Positions 9,091 to 20,189 of a DNA stretch of 64,000 nucleotides are shown here, one piece after another. Both the position numbers and the translations under genes were made by a program. The notes under the pieces were generated by a model. The model was not told the origin of the DNA, did not search any database, and saw nothing but the letters and a program-made list of their open reading frames with translations. Source of the stretch: Lucinisca nassula (Eukaryota; Mollusca; Bivalvia; Lucinida; Lucinidae). The stretch covers positions 97,392,678 to 97,456,677 of the forward strand of contig OY757011.1 of NCBI GenBank assembly GCA_963580285.1, read 5' to 3'. How positions within the stretch are numbered: position 1 is the first letter of the stretch; each line of letters opens with the position of its first letter.

Positions 9091-12000
9091 CTATGTGGAT
9101 TTTTTGTGCAAAAAGACTATTTTGTGATCTGACCAGTAAGTTTCACATGTTCCAACTGCACCATCAACATATGAAAAATCAACATTAGAAAATATCAAAT
9201 CAAGCATTGTCATATGATCTGTGGTTCATTCATTTATAAGCATTTTGCATGAAAACATATCACTTAATTTCTTAACAATGCTATGTTTCAGCTAAACATC
9301 AATATTGAAATCTCCAAGTTTCACCAATGGCGTTGATGGGGTCAAATATGAAATAAGTTCTTTGTTCAGACAAGAAAGAAGATTACTGTCAGACATTTGA
9401 GGTGACTTATACAAAAAAACAACCTGACTTTCAATCGAGACATGCCTGGCAGTTATCATAATAAATTCTAATGTATCTGAACTATACTTTCTATTCTGTG
9501 TTATAATTATATCATTTCTGGCATAAACTGCTAATCCATGAGGAGGTCTTTTGCAACTACTGTATCCAATTTGGTCATTTCTTATCAAACGATAGTGTTC
9601 TATTGCATTATCACTATCATTATCAGGCTGATGTAGTCGTGTTTCTGCAAATCCAAATATGTGGGTTGACAACAGGTTTTTGTCACGTCTAACATCATCA
9701 AAATGAAGATTCAAGGATCTACAATTATTGAAAGCAACTTTGAAATGTGAAACTGGGTCTATCAATTCTAAAGATGTATCACACAGTTGAAGCATTGCGG
9801 TTTCATGCAATCGCTGCATTTCTGTCTTAACCTGATCATCAACTTGTAATGCTTTCTCATTGAAGTTAAGGATCTGAAGCTTTTCAATTGACCTTACCCA
9901 GCTGAGTGCAACATAGTGTAAATGTGGAACTTTGCGGGTTTTACGTTGTGATAAGTCAATGACAACTCTTTCAAGGGTACTACCTTGTGCTCTATGTACA
10001 GAACGCCCTGCAGAAGGTTGCAAAGGGAATTGAACTCTCTGTAAGGTCTTTCTGTTGTTAGTAAATGATTTGTTGACATCAAAAATTGGTGTCCAATTAT
10101 CATCAATACTGCTATGATAAAGTCCCCTGTTTTTGTATTTGATTCTTGTTTCCATTCCTGCTTTTTCGTCATCAAACTGAACCCAAATTATGCTTGGACG
10201 TCCTGTGGTTTGTAGTTTATACTCAATAAACTTAACTACACATGAAGCTCCATCTGCTAGTCCATCTTCTGTTGTTATGTTTATTGTTAAATCATAAATC
10301 ATGTCAACAACAACTGTTAAAGAGCAATGTAAATTTGTTGTTTGGTTTGAATCTGTTACATTCTTTAGGTTCTTGAGTGCACAGTCTGTCTTTTCTTTAG
10401 ATAACTTAGGTGAGACATATGTATCCACGCACGGTATTTCAACCTTTTCTGTTGCCATATTTCTTATAATTTCATCATTAAAAACATGCATGAAATAGTT
10501 TTCTGCAAAGAGGTGAGGTGCATGTTTTTGATACTCAATATCATTTGTAGTCACTTCACACTGCTTAAACCTAGTCTTGTCTTCAGCAGTCAAGGTATTG
10601 ACCCTTAATCTATTTAACAATTCTGCAAAATCAAGGTCATCTTTCTGTCTCATAATTTCTGTTAATTCAAACATGGTAAATAAGCCTTTCCAGAGATTTT
10701 GTGATAAAGAAGCTGCATCATGTTTCATGTCATTAAATATCCAATCACCACTCACAGGTTTCAACTGATAAAGATCACCAACAGCAATAATGCTAACACC
10801 ACCAAATGCTGTTCGTGTTCCTTTCAATGCTTGAAGTCTCTGATCAATAAAATTCAACATAGAATTACTAACCATTGAAATTTCATCAATAATCACAACT
10901 GACAAATCACGGTACTTTGATCTAAAGGTATTCAGACTGTCGCAGGTTAATGTTTGAACTGACTGCTTATACTTTTGTTTAAATGCAGATGAGATGGTAG
11001 AACCATTAATATTAAATGCTGCATTTCCTGTAAATGCACAAAGAAGAACCCTGGTATGATCTGCATCTACTCCTGCTTTCAGATTTAATATTCTAAACAA
11101 AGTCTGATACAATGCTCGAATAATTAGACTTTTTCCAACACCAGCTCCACCAGAAAGAAAAACATATAAAGGGGCATCCTTTGTTTTAATCCAGTGAATC
11201 ACATGATAGTAAAACTGTTTTTGTTTACTATTTAAACACTGCAGGAGCTTTCTGTAATCAATATCTGAAAGAATATTTTCATTCACATCAATCTGAGGTG
11301 CAGAAACATAACATCCAATTTCAGTCCCTATATCATAGTCTCTATGTTCAATTCTATCAGGATTAAAATATATAAACTCTTCAGACTGAACTGGTTCCAT
11401 TTCAGCATCATCACCTTCAACTTGTTGTGTACTTGGTGCAATATTATCAAAAGCATCATAGTCAATTTCCGCTAAATCTCTTGCTAATTCCAGCTCTTCA
11501 GCATGATGTTCGTAGAGTGAACATTTATGATCTATCACATGCTTCATAGACTCATAGTGTTCTTTATATGTTCTAAAAGTTCCAAGCAAGTCAGTTTCTT
11601 CATTTCTCCATGGGTGAAAAAGTAAAAGTTTCTCACTATAATAGTTCTCTTCATCTGTTTTGCGATTGAATCTCACATACCTAATAATTTTAGAATTACG
11701 ACATCTTTTAATTTTTATGCCATTCTTTAAAGTAAAAATAGTTTCACCATCACCAAAGCTTTCTTCATCTGACATGTTTGCATCTTTCTCATAATCTTGC
11801 TCCCCTTCATCTCTATTGTCTTTCTGGCCATCCGGATAAATTACTTCTAACTCGGACACATAATCAGCTAAACAATACTTTTCCAATGGTTTTGGACGCT
11901 TCGAGTATCTTTTAATTTTATTGTCTGACATTATATCTGTAGAGTCTGCCGGCAATTCATCAAGTACTGACTTTGGTTTCAATAACTGCACTCTCTGGTT

Positions 12001-12789
12001 TGGGAGTGACGTATTTATGAAGACAACACTCCTTGAACTTTTAGTCAATGGCATTTGCAGTACCAAATAAACTGCCTCTTGTGCACTTACTTCCACACTG
12101 TTTAAAAATACATTTCCAATATGTCTAACTTGTCTTTTGAGATCCATGTTGCCATTCCTTGCTTCTTTTGCAGCTGCATGCAACAAATTACTCATCCCTC
12201 TTTGAGATTTACTAATATATGAAACTATATACATAGCACAAGCATATGGATCTAACACAAATTGTATGTCGATGTTTGCCTTCCATGTTTTTAACACACT
12301 ATCATTGTACAAATTTACACGGATCTCACTCGGATTTCTTTTCAAAAACACTTTTGAAGAGTTTAATGAACTTCTGATACATTTAATATATTCTTCCTCG
12401 CTCATTTGGACAACATTTGTCAGAAACCCCTCATAAGACATATCATATTCATCTTTCTTATCGTTCATTGTTTTCTGTATGTTTTGGTACAATTTGTAAT
12501 GCTTGTCTTTTTCAGTTTCCAGAGGTTGCAAGACCATAGTTTTGGAAAGAGGTGGCAAAGGATAACCAAATCGACAGATTTTATCTTCTCGTTTTCTACA
12601 TGTTCTAGAATGTTTGTGAATTTGAAGTTCTATTAAACCACTAAGATGTGGATTGTCTATAGAACATCTTAAATACTGATCCACATAAGCAGCCAACTCT
12701 TCATCCGAATCCACATTGAATTTTGGTGCATTTTGTACCCATAAAATCATGTGTATGTGTGGCGAACCACGTTGCTGAAATTCCACTCT
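9091..12789 (-). pseudogene. Helentron Rep (HUH)-PIF1 helicase-endonuclease segment
   Basis: Open from the T7 run near 12790 to a TAG at 9292. The Rep motif 'RGSPHIHMILW' (HUH) is near 12765-12735. The tyrosine motif 'YIVSYISK' is near 12231-12208. PIF1 motifs follow: Walker A GGAGVGKS near 11150-11125, Walker B 'VVIIDEIS' near 10900-10880, 'VGDLYQLKP' near 10780, 'HRAQGST' near 9990 and 'HYVALSWVRS' near 9915-9885. In the last motif the usual S-R is S-W, one C-to-T step from CGG to TGG, removing a conserved motif VI arginine. The endonuclease starts near 9735 ('FNNCRSLNLHFDD') and reaches 'LGDFNIDV' before TAG. Reading on in frame through TAG (9292) and TGA (9226) gives 'LDLIFSN' and 'WSDHK' before TAG at 9091, so the domain was once complete. 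Confidence 0.92.
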
Positions 12790-12796
12790 AAAAAAA

Positions 12797-13276
12797 GTAA
12801 TCAACAACTTTTCCAAGAGGTTCATGCACACTCTTTAGGACTGTGTTGATGAATTCTTTAACTCTATGCTCGAAATATCTAGAACAAGTGACTGGATCAG
12901 ATTGAATGAGTTTTATCTTTTGTTCCCAAGCCAAGTTTTCAATTTGGTCATCAGTGTAGTTAAAATTTTTATTCAAGATACCTAACATTTTCAACAGGTC
13001 AATCCATCTTGTATCAGCCGAGGACAATGACATAAACCAAGTTGGCAAACCCAACTGTCGAATCATAGCATAAACATCTTTTTTTCTAGATTCTAAATAA
13101 GCTGGAGAATTTCTTAGCTGTTTAAATAAATAGTAACCTTCATCATTTTTTACAATATTGTCAATACACTCTGAGTTTCTTGCTTGTACAACAGTAATAT
13201 TATTTGTTCCAGTTTGACACCTTCTAACACCTTTTGCTTTATCATTCAATTGCTTCATTTGTATTTTTTTCAGTTT
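12797..13276 (-). pseudogene. Helentron Rep N-terminal part (Helitron_like_N)
   Basis: The frame reads 'ARNSECIDNIVKNDEGYYLF', 'SPAYLESRKKDVYAMIRQLG' and 'PTWFMSLSSADTRWIDLLKM', the characteristic block before the HUH motif. It ends 'LGKVVDYFF' then TAG in a run of seven T. Dropping one T restores 'FFRVEFQQRG', the conserved continuation. The upstream end has the same situation at 13277-13283. These two segments belong to one polypeptide with its neighbours in functional relatives. Confidence 0.9.
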
Positions 13277-13283
13277 AAAAAAA

Positions 13284-14345
13284 TATTTTAGGTACACTGT
13301 TAGCAGCCCGCCTATCCTGACTTCTTAATTCCCACTTTGCAATATCACTATAATGTATAGGCACTTTTCTATCATCATTATCTATTCGCCTCTGCCCACA
13401 AAATATGGTTGGGAAACAAAGATATTCAGAATCTTTATCTTGAAATATACTGAGTGGTCGCTGACCTTCTCCAGGAGCAAATGTGAAAGTAGAATTTCTG
13501 TTTTCAAGATCTGCATCATCCAACAGAGTGTCAATATTTCCCACAATTTCCTGAGCGATTTCTTCTGCATCTGAATCATACAGTTCTTCCACATGAGATG
13601 TATTATCATTTGAAATGTCATCATTTTTTTCTATCTGATCATTTGAACACTTGTCACACATATCACTAACAACACCATCAAAATCAACAATATCATACTT
13701 TGAACATTCTTTGGTATATGACTCAAAACAGTTATGTATAACCTCAGCTTGGTTCTGATCATGTGGAATATCCTGAAGACTTTCATCCAAAACACCATCA
13801 AAATCTACATTATTTGTTACAAAGCAGGCTTTTTTGTGACTCAAAAATGCATGCAGTGTTTCATTACTTTCTTCTGTGATTCTCTTTAAATACTGCCGGT
13901 CTATTTCAACATTTGCGTGTTTGTACAATTCACTACCACTCATTAGCCAGTGCAAAGCACAAAGCACATGAAAAGGTCGAACATTTTCTGAGAATACATA
14001 CGACTTATATGACATCTTTTCCCTTAATTTCACTGCCACTGTAACATTTTCATCAAAAGGTCTTGGTAAAGCATTTACAACTGGTTGAATATCAACAGGT
14101 ACATTAACAACATTTCCTTTTATTGATAATTGGCGACCTCTAGGTAGTTCTTGCATCTGCATGAACGGTATGCGTAGGGCAATAAGGCGTTCTTCAAGTG
14201 GAAACAGCTCCAATTCTTTCGGTTTTGGTGGCCACTTCATTCCGTTTAAAACAGACAATTTTGGGACTTTATCACATTTAATATTGTCTTTGCATGTACA
14301 GCATATCCATTCTTCATCATTGACTGACTTCACACCTGTTAAATA
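13284..14345 (-). pseudogene. Helentron DUF6570 segment
   Basis: In the same frame as the upstream repeat region, but separated from it by a TAA at 14346-14348. It starts with a CxxC-type segment ('EEWICCTCKDNIKC'). It then has the DUF6570 signature 'PLEERLIALRIPFMQ' followed by 'LPRGRQLSIKGNVVNVPVD'. Its 3' part has 'FAPGEGQRPLSI', 'CFPTIFCGQ' and 'YSDIAKWELRSQDRRAA', typical of the stretch joining DUF6570 to Rep in animal Helitrons. It ends 'SVPKIFF' then TAA at a T7 run. An acidic Asp/Glu-rich linker lies in the middle. Confidence 0.88.
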
Positions 14346-14348
14346 TTA

Positions 14349-15580
14349 TTCCTTGTCTTTACAAACAAATAGTTTAGCTTTTGACACAGTCTCTTCAAAC
14401 CATGTCTGTAGACAACAACTACATATGTAGACAGGTCCAACTGATATAGTCTTGTGAAACTTTTCAATACAAACATCAATATCACAACCACATTTTCTGC
14501 GCTTTGCGATTATATTTTCAGCTTGTGAAAAAGATGGATCTTTACACTTGGTAGCTTTTCTTTTACAACCTATAATGTTTTCAGCCTTCTTATTTCTTTC
14601 ATTTAATCCCCACTGTTGTTTTGCAACCCTTTCTTGTTCTACTATGTATGGATCTGACCGTGCCTTTCTCTTTGACATATTTTGTATTGCAATATCTTTT
14701 TGTTTGAATTCATGGCATTCTCGAGATTTTGTTTTGTTTTCACTTTCCCATTTTTTGTATTCATCTATCAATCTGGCTCTTCCCATACATGCCTTTGTCA
14801 CAGCTTTGTCTTTTCTCCGGCATTCTTCAGATTGTCTAGCATTCTGCATAGATTTGAGCGTATATTCTTTATCCTTTTTTCGATATTCTTCAGACTGTCT
14901 AGAACTCTGCATTGATTTAAGGGTATATTCTCTATCCTTTTTCCGATATTCTTCAGACTTTCTAGCACTCTGCTTTGATTTAAAGGTATATTCTCTATCC
15001 TTTTTTCGATATTCTTCAGACTGTCTAGAACTCTGCATTGATTTAAGGGTATATTCTCTATCCTTTTTCCGATATTCTTCAGACTTTCTAGCACTCTGCT
15101 TTGATTTAAGGGTATATTCTCTATCCTTATTTCGATATTCTTCAGATTGTCTAGCATTCTGCATAGATTTGAGCGTATATTCTTTATCCTTTTTTCGATA
15201 TTCTTCAGACTGTCTAGAACTCTGCATTGATTTAAGGGTATATTCTCTATCCTTTTTCCGATATTCTTCAGATTTTCTAGCACTCTGCTTTGATTTAAGG
15301 GTATATTCTGTATCCTTATTTCGATATTCTTCAGACTGTCTAGAACTCTGCATTGATTTGAGGGTATATTCTCTATCCTTATTTCGATATTCTTCAGACT
15401 GTCTAGCACTCTGCATTGATTTGAGGGTATATTCTCTATCCTTATTTCGATAGTCTTCAGACTTTCTAGCACTCTGCATTGATTTAAGGGTGTATTCTTT
15501 ATCCTTTTTTCGATATTCTTCAGACTGTCTAGCACTCTGCTTAGATTTAAGAGTAAATTCTTTGTCTTTTCCTTTGAAAT
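14349..15580 (-). pseudogene. Helentron repeat and zinc-binding segment
   Basis: The coding frame holds 12 copies of a 21-residue charged unit (type 'QSARQSEEYRKKDREYTLKS'). A basic region follows ('MSKRKARSDPYIVEQERVAK'), then Cys-containing stretches 'KRRKCGCDIDVC' and 'VGPVYICSCCLQTWFEETVS', which look zinc-binding together with the CxxC block just downstream. It ends with TAA at 14346. The sequence runs on without a frame change into DUF6570, so this TAA looks like a nonsense change rather than a true protein end. Charged N-terminal repeats are common in animal Helitron proteins. Confidence 0.85.
14808..15580 (-). repeat. Coding tandem repeat, about 12 x 63 bp
   Basis: The period is exactly 63 bp (21 codons). 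Variants alternate: units starting KQSARK, MQSSRQ, MQNARQ and MQSARQ recur in a partly ordered series, suggesting expansion by multi-unit duplication. Because 63 is a multiple of 3 and the unit lacks stops in several frames, long ORFs also appear in another minus frame (to 14798) and on the plus strand (14548-15453). Those are by-products. Confidence 0.95.
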
Positions 15581-15589
15581 TAGAGTCTT

Positions 15590-16612
15590 GTCTTTGTTCT
15601 GCATATAAACTCTCATATACTCTTTTCTTTCAGTACCTTTTTTCTTGTTTATTTTAGTTTCTTTATTTCTAAACTTTTGATTTTTAGTTACCTTTGTACT
15701 ATTACATGTTTTTTCTTCAAGTTTATGCTTTTGATCCTTAAAGTATCTGCCAATAAGTGTTGCATGATTTTCACTGCTTGAATTAGCATTAATGTCTTCT
15801 CTTGCATGTGCATTCCTCATATGGCTTTCAGAAACCTTTCTCTTTTTAGTTACAGTTTTCCAAGCATATTCACATGGTGTGTCAGTATGGCACTCTGCAT
15901 GATTTTTAATATCAAATACTGACTTATGCTCAAAATTTGATATGTGAAAGTCTATAGAAAGCATTTCAAACTGTGTGGAAATTGAAAGCATCATACTTTC
16001 AAACAAGGCATATAGAAATGTCACTAGATCATCTAAACAACTGAAAGCAGTTAGCAATGATTTTCCATCTGGAACAGATAATCCGTTGAAACCATGGGAA
16101 TGTGAATCAAATATAAAATACTTGCAATCTCGCTTGAACACAGAACAACAAATTGAACCTACCATTAACAAAACACTTGAAGAATTTCGTAAAGCAGTAT
16201 ACAATGCTTGGTGAAGAGACGGTAAACTGGTACTGACAAACTGTTCTGTGCAAAGACCTGTCACAATAGTAGATGTTTTTACAATAACTTCTTTGTTTAA
16301 AATTGAAACAAATCTTGGGAGTTCATCAAAACAAAGTAACTTACTTCTGAAATTTACCTTTTGCCTTTAATTCACGTATGATCTTATTATACAGACAATC
16401 TCCAGCTAAAAGTATGTTGTCTAGATCTGCACTACATGAAATGTCTGAATATGCTGGATATATTAATGAACAAAGTGCATTTGCAGTACACTTGACATCC
16501 TCTGGACTCATTGCTAAATATTTCTGAACCTTGGTGAAAAGATCTCAGCTCAAATTTGACAGAGTTAAATGGACCATTAGAAGGCTCCCACAGCACTGTT
16601 TCAGTTTGTTCT
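15590..16612 (-). pseudogene. Helentron papain-like cysteine protease (OTU/C76-like) segment
   Basis: The likely catalytic Cys region is 'KCTANALCSLIYPAYSDI' (16498-16445), preceded in another frame by 'SFHQGSEIFSNESRG'. The likely His region is 'FIFDSHSHGFNGL' (near 16110-16075), followed by 'VPDGKSLLTAF'. This Cys...FDSHS layout is found in N-terminal protease domains of animal Helitrons and resembles OTU or herpes-tegument-type deubiquitinase folds. The family assignment is by motif memory only. Frame breaks lie near 16520 and 16345. Downstream is a basic stretch ('TKVTKNQKFRNKETKINKKK', then 'KEYMRVYMQNKDK') before another frame change near 15555 into the 63-bp repeats. Confidence 0.75.
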
Positions 16613-16613
16613 G

Positions 16614-17174
16614 TTAAAGGAAAGGCAGTCTAGATATTTTTTCATCAATTTGTGAAGAGCATGATAACACATTGTTTGTAATCTCTATAGGTGAATGGAT
16701 TTTGATATTTTGTACTTGTTGTTGTTTGTTAATATCTTTGTAATTTGAACTTTGCAGAACTTCCATCACAGAATCAGTCAATGTATCATTTGCAATATCA
16801 GAAATCTGAGCAATCTCATAACTCTCAGCAATCTCAGCAATATCAGAAATCTCAGCAATATAAAAAATCTCGGCAAAATCGGATATATCAACAATCTCAG
16901 AAATCTCAGACACAGATGGTTTTGTCGGCTGGGATGGATCCCCATCTGATAGATTCATGACACCCATTTCAAGAGACACAGACGGTTTGTTGGGCTGGGA
17001 TAGACCCCCGTCTGATAGATTCATGACACCCATTTCAAGAGACACAGGTGGTTTTGTGGGCTGGGATGAACCCCCTTCTGATTTATTCTCGACACCCATT
17101 TTACTTGACAGCTTCTTTGTGCCTTCAAAATCCTGCCGTGCCTTGCATATCTTCCAATTCTTTCTACGAGGCAT
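16614..17174 (-). pseudogene. Helentron N-terminal segment
   Basis: Starts at an ATG with 'MPRRKNWKICKARQDF', a basic start typical of Helitron-type proteins. It then carries three related units around 'EMGVMNLSDGG.SQPTKPSVS' and a low-complexity Ile/Ser/Glu stretch ('EISDIAEIAESYEIAQ'). The frame ends at 16614. The neighbouring frame continues 'TEQTETVLWEPSNGPF' into the protease domain, so this is a broken piece of the same long protein and not a separate gene. Confidence 0.75.
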
Positions 17175-17179
17175 TGTCT

Positions 17180-17890
17180 ATTGGTAGTCTTAAAATTAAG
17201 CTGTAACTGAAATAATTATCATATAAAGTTTCAGGCAAAATGCTCAACAAGGAATTTTAAGAGCAAATTTTGATTCCATTATGTCTGAAATTCGGACCCA
17301 TAAGTGACTTTCTGAGATCAATATTTGCACACAATGTGTTCAGTTCATTCTCTACAGCATCTTTGATGACCAGGTTTGGATTATCAACATCTGTGATCCT
17401 GCAAGATAAAAAAAAAAATACACTGAAAAAGCTGCAGCCTCATGGATAACAGAATTATAACAGATGTACTCTTCTTCTTGCCGGTAAATGAAAATAAAAA
17501 TAATAAAAGCGTCACTAACACTGCATGATACCCCACCACTGCAGGCCAATATGGTATGATCCATGACCACAATAGGATTCCTTAAGTGTTCTGTATATCT
17601 ATAAAATTTTATCAGGGTATTCCATATAGTTAAGAAGCTATGGGCCAAAAACATTTCTTACATGGAAAATAAATACATGAATAAAAGTCCAGAAACTATT
17701 TAATGGAAATCTTTGACGCACAAACAGTTTTATTTCATTTATTTTTTGCAATAATTCTTCACTTTCTCCGACGTTTCGGCTTTTTACACGGCATTGCTTA
17801 ATAAAATGTCATTTGCCCAGTGCTCGAACCCATCAAGACTCAGTGGGATATGAACATTAAATTCAAAACAAACATAGAACACCCTTTCAG
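17180..17890. other. Element flank; one diverged array-3-type unit at 17590-17720
   Basis: No coding signal. 'ATTCCATATAGTTAAGAAG' followed by 'ACTATTTAATGGAAATC' resembles the unit of the array at 19120-19890. I searched by eye for a Helentron terminus and saw none I could defend. Confidence 0.4.
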
Positions 17891-17994
17891 AGCATAAGAA
17901 TGTTAAACACTCCTTCGCAAGTGCGAGATTTTATCGTAAAATCTGGTAGATTTGTAGATTGGTTCTACCTGCCCAGCCCTTAGGTCTACATTAA

Positions 17995-18214
17995 GCCATT
18001 TGGTGCCGGAAACCCCAAAAGGGGTAAGTGACAAACAGTGCAGGCCCAGATCAGACGCCGCGGAACGCGGCGTCTGATCAGGGCCTACACTGTTTGCAAA
18101 AAGTTCGGCCATTTTCCAAATAAAGTTTGAAGAAAACACAACCTGACACCCCTAAATTTTGAAAATGAATCCTGCTATATATAAGGAGGAAGATTCCATT
18201 TGGAACAAAAAGGG
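17995..18214 (+). mobile_element. piggyBac-like MITE with central hairpin
   Basis: Flanked by TTAA (17991-17994) and TTAT (18215-18218). The outer ends read GCCATTTGGTGCC and, at the other end, GGAACAAAAAGGG. The centre (18032-18097) is a near-perfect palindrome with arms CAGATCAGACGCCGCG / CGCGGCGTCTGATCAGG. Relatives lie at 52760-52980 and 26943-27147, and a hairpin-only relative at 54640-54715. Confidence 0.8.
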
Positions 18215-18339
18215 TTATGGGCTTCTTGCATACATGGATCAGTCAAACCATCTCAACAGTCACGTGCCATTGAAGTGAGTTGGAGTGGTTGTCGACGGTA
18301 TGACGTCGAGCCAACGTTGACTCGACGCCCGTCTGTAAG

Positions 18340-18490
18340 TCCACTCATTGGTTGTTGTTGTTTTTTCTAACTGTCAGTATGTTTATTTGTCTGTCTAACA
18401 GTCCGTCCGTTTGTCTGTTAGTCAGTCATTCAGTCAGTCAGTCTGTATGTCGCCTGTCTGTCAACTGTCATTTTGTCAGTCAAACCCCTC

Positions 18491-18522
<32 letters not shown>

Positions 18523-18535
18523 ATGCCAACGGTCA
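18340..18535. repeat. Low-complexity GTCTGT/GTCAGT stretch ending in (TC)n
   Basis: Degenerate TCTGTCAGTC-like words, then (TC)11 at about 18499-18521. Confidence 0.85.
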
Positions 18536-18662
18536 AGTGACAATGAAATGAGTTGGAGTGGGTGTCGACGGCATGACGTCGAACCAACATTGACTCAACG
18601 CCACTCATTAGTTTATTTCGACTGTCAGTATGGACATTTAAATTGCACATGTAGACAGATTG

Positions 18663-18713
18663 TTGGACAGATTTCTCCAGATAGATGATAAATAGATAGA
18701 TAGATGGATAGAT

Positions 18714-18805
<92 letters not shown>

Positions 18806-18820
18806 CAGACAGATAGATAG
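18663..18820. repeat. (ATAG)n microsatellite
   Basis: A nearly pure GATA/ATAG tract from about 18717 to 18805 with imperfect flanks. Confidence 0.97.
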
Positions 18821-19119
18821 CGATTAAAAAGAAAGCTACGTAAAAACTTATTTTGTGAATAACGGTATCTCAAGCCATTGACATGGGTCACTCACGAAAA
18901 GATTTTCGTCACTTAAAAACGGATTTAGGATAAATGAATTTCGGTAATGAAAGTAAAATATCGGTCTTTCCTTCTCGAGGCATTATTTCAATGAAAACGG
19001 GTATATTTCTCTGAAAATGTCTGAATATTGTTAGCATTTTAAGTTCCGCCAATACATTTGAATAGCGATGGCCGTTTCAATTGACGGCCAGTACTTTGCG
19101 CATGCGCAGGAATGACGTC

Positions 19120-19895
19120 ATAAACGGAATTCCTAAAACCTCCTATACAAAATTTCATCCAATTATTCCATAAAATAAACAAGTAAAAGTCCAAAAACAT
19201 TAAATGGAATTTGTTAATGGCATGGCCATAACTGTTGAATATGTTCACGCATTTTGCCAATTAAAAATACTAAACATTCTTCCTATAGTGGTCTATATAT
19301 CTGTGAAGTTTCATCCCTATATTCCATTTAGTAATTGAATAAGTGTACAAAAACCATTTAATGGAAATTGTTAACAACAATAACTCTGTCAAATAATAAT
19401 GAATTTAGCCTTTAAACAATCCAAAACCTGCTTCTTATGGTGGTCTATATATCAAGGATGTACCATACATATATTCCATTTAGTAAAGGAATAAGTGCCC
19501 AAAAACTATTTAATGGAAATTGTTAACGACCATAACTACATTAAATGTTCACATATTTTGCCCATTAACAATCCCAAACCACTCATACCCAATACCAATG
19601 TATATACAAAATTTGAAGAAAATCCGTGAAAAAATATTCAAGTTATTGAACGGAAACGCCCCCAAGACCTTTATTTTGAACTTAAAAGGGTCGTACCTCT
19701 GTCAAATGTTTATGGATTTTTCCCATTAACAATCCCACACCACTCATTCCCCGTATAAACATGAATGCAAAATTTGAAAAAAAAAATCGTGAAAAATTAC
19801 GCAAGTTATCGATCGGAAATGGTGCGGACGGACGGACAAACACTTGACGGTATATCATAATAACCCACCATTACATGTGGTGGGGTATGAAAATC
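19120..19895. repeat. Tandem array 3, about 5 units of about 150 bp
   Basis: Units carry 'AAAATTTCATCC..TATTCCAT', 'AAAAACCATTTAATGGAAA' and 'TTGTTAAC'. They recur at about 19142, 19296, 19446, 19600 and 19760 and grow more divergent rightwards. The array ends with GGACGGACGGACAAACAC and a short palindrome CCACCATTACATGTGGTGG. Confidence 0.8.
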
Positions 19896-20189
19896 CAGAG
19901 AAGTTGCAGCTGAGACTGGATTCTCTAGTTTTCCCGCTGAACTTTTTCAATGCTTTGTTCTTATGGTAAAAACATATTTGCCATTTTAGAAATATAGAGA
20001 ACAAATTGCTTGCTTTAAAAAAACAACTGGTATGTTAGTGTCTCAAAGGAAGTTATTTCTCAACAGTCTTATAGTTCAGTTTGATCATTAAGGCAGTATG
20101 TATTACAAATCTAAATTAAAAAAAAATAGATCAATTTTAATAGAAGCTTACCTGCCCCAAAGTAATGTTAATTTCCGGAATTTTGACCC

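Larger units (their letters stand above)
9091..17174 (-). mobile_element. Helentron (endonuclease-bearing Helitron), near-complete but inactivated
   Basis: One coding series of about 8.1 kb on the minus strand encodes, from 17174 downward: N-terminal basic and repeat region, papain-like cysteine protease domain, 63-bp repeat region, Cys clusters, DUF6570, Rep HUH nuclease, PIF1 helicase and EEP endonuclease. Known: Helentrons differ from canonical Helitrons by a C-terminal AP-like endonuclease and often a protease domain; they move by rolling-circle-like replication. Frame breaks lie near 16617, 16520, 16345 and 15555, at 13277-13283 and at 12790-12796. In-frame stops lie at 14346, 9292 and 9226. 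I could not define the element's terminal hairpin or exact ends. Confidence 0.9.

Noticed and set aside
14548..15453. 301-codon plus-strand ORF and the long second minus frame over the 63-bp repeat
   Set aside because: The repeat length is a multiple of 3 and lacks stops in several frames. Only the frame running into the Cys-rich and DUF6570 sequence is coding.
18663..18820. Possible CRISPR-like or direct-repeat array
   Set aside because: It is a plain tetranucleotide microsatellite without spacers, in an animal genome.
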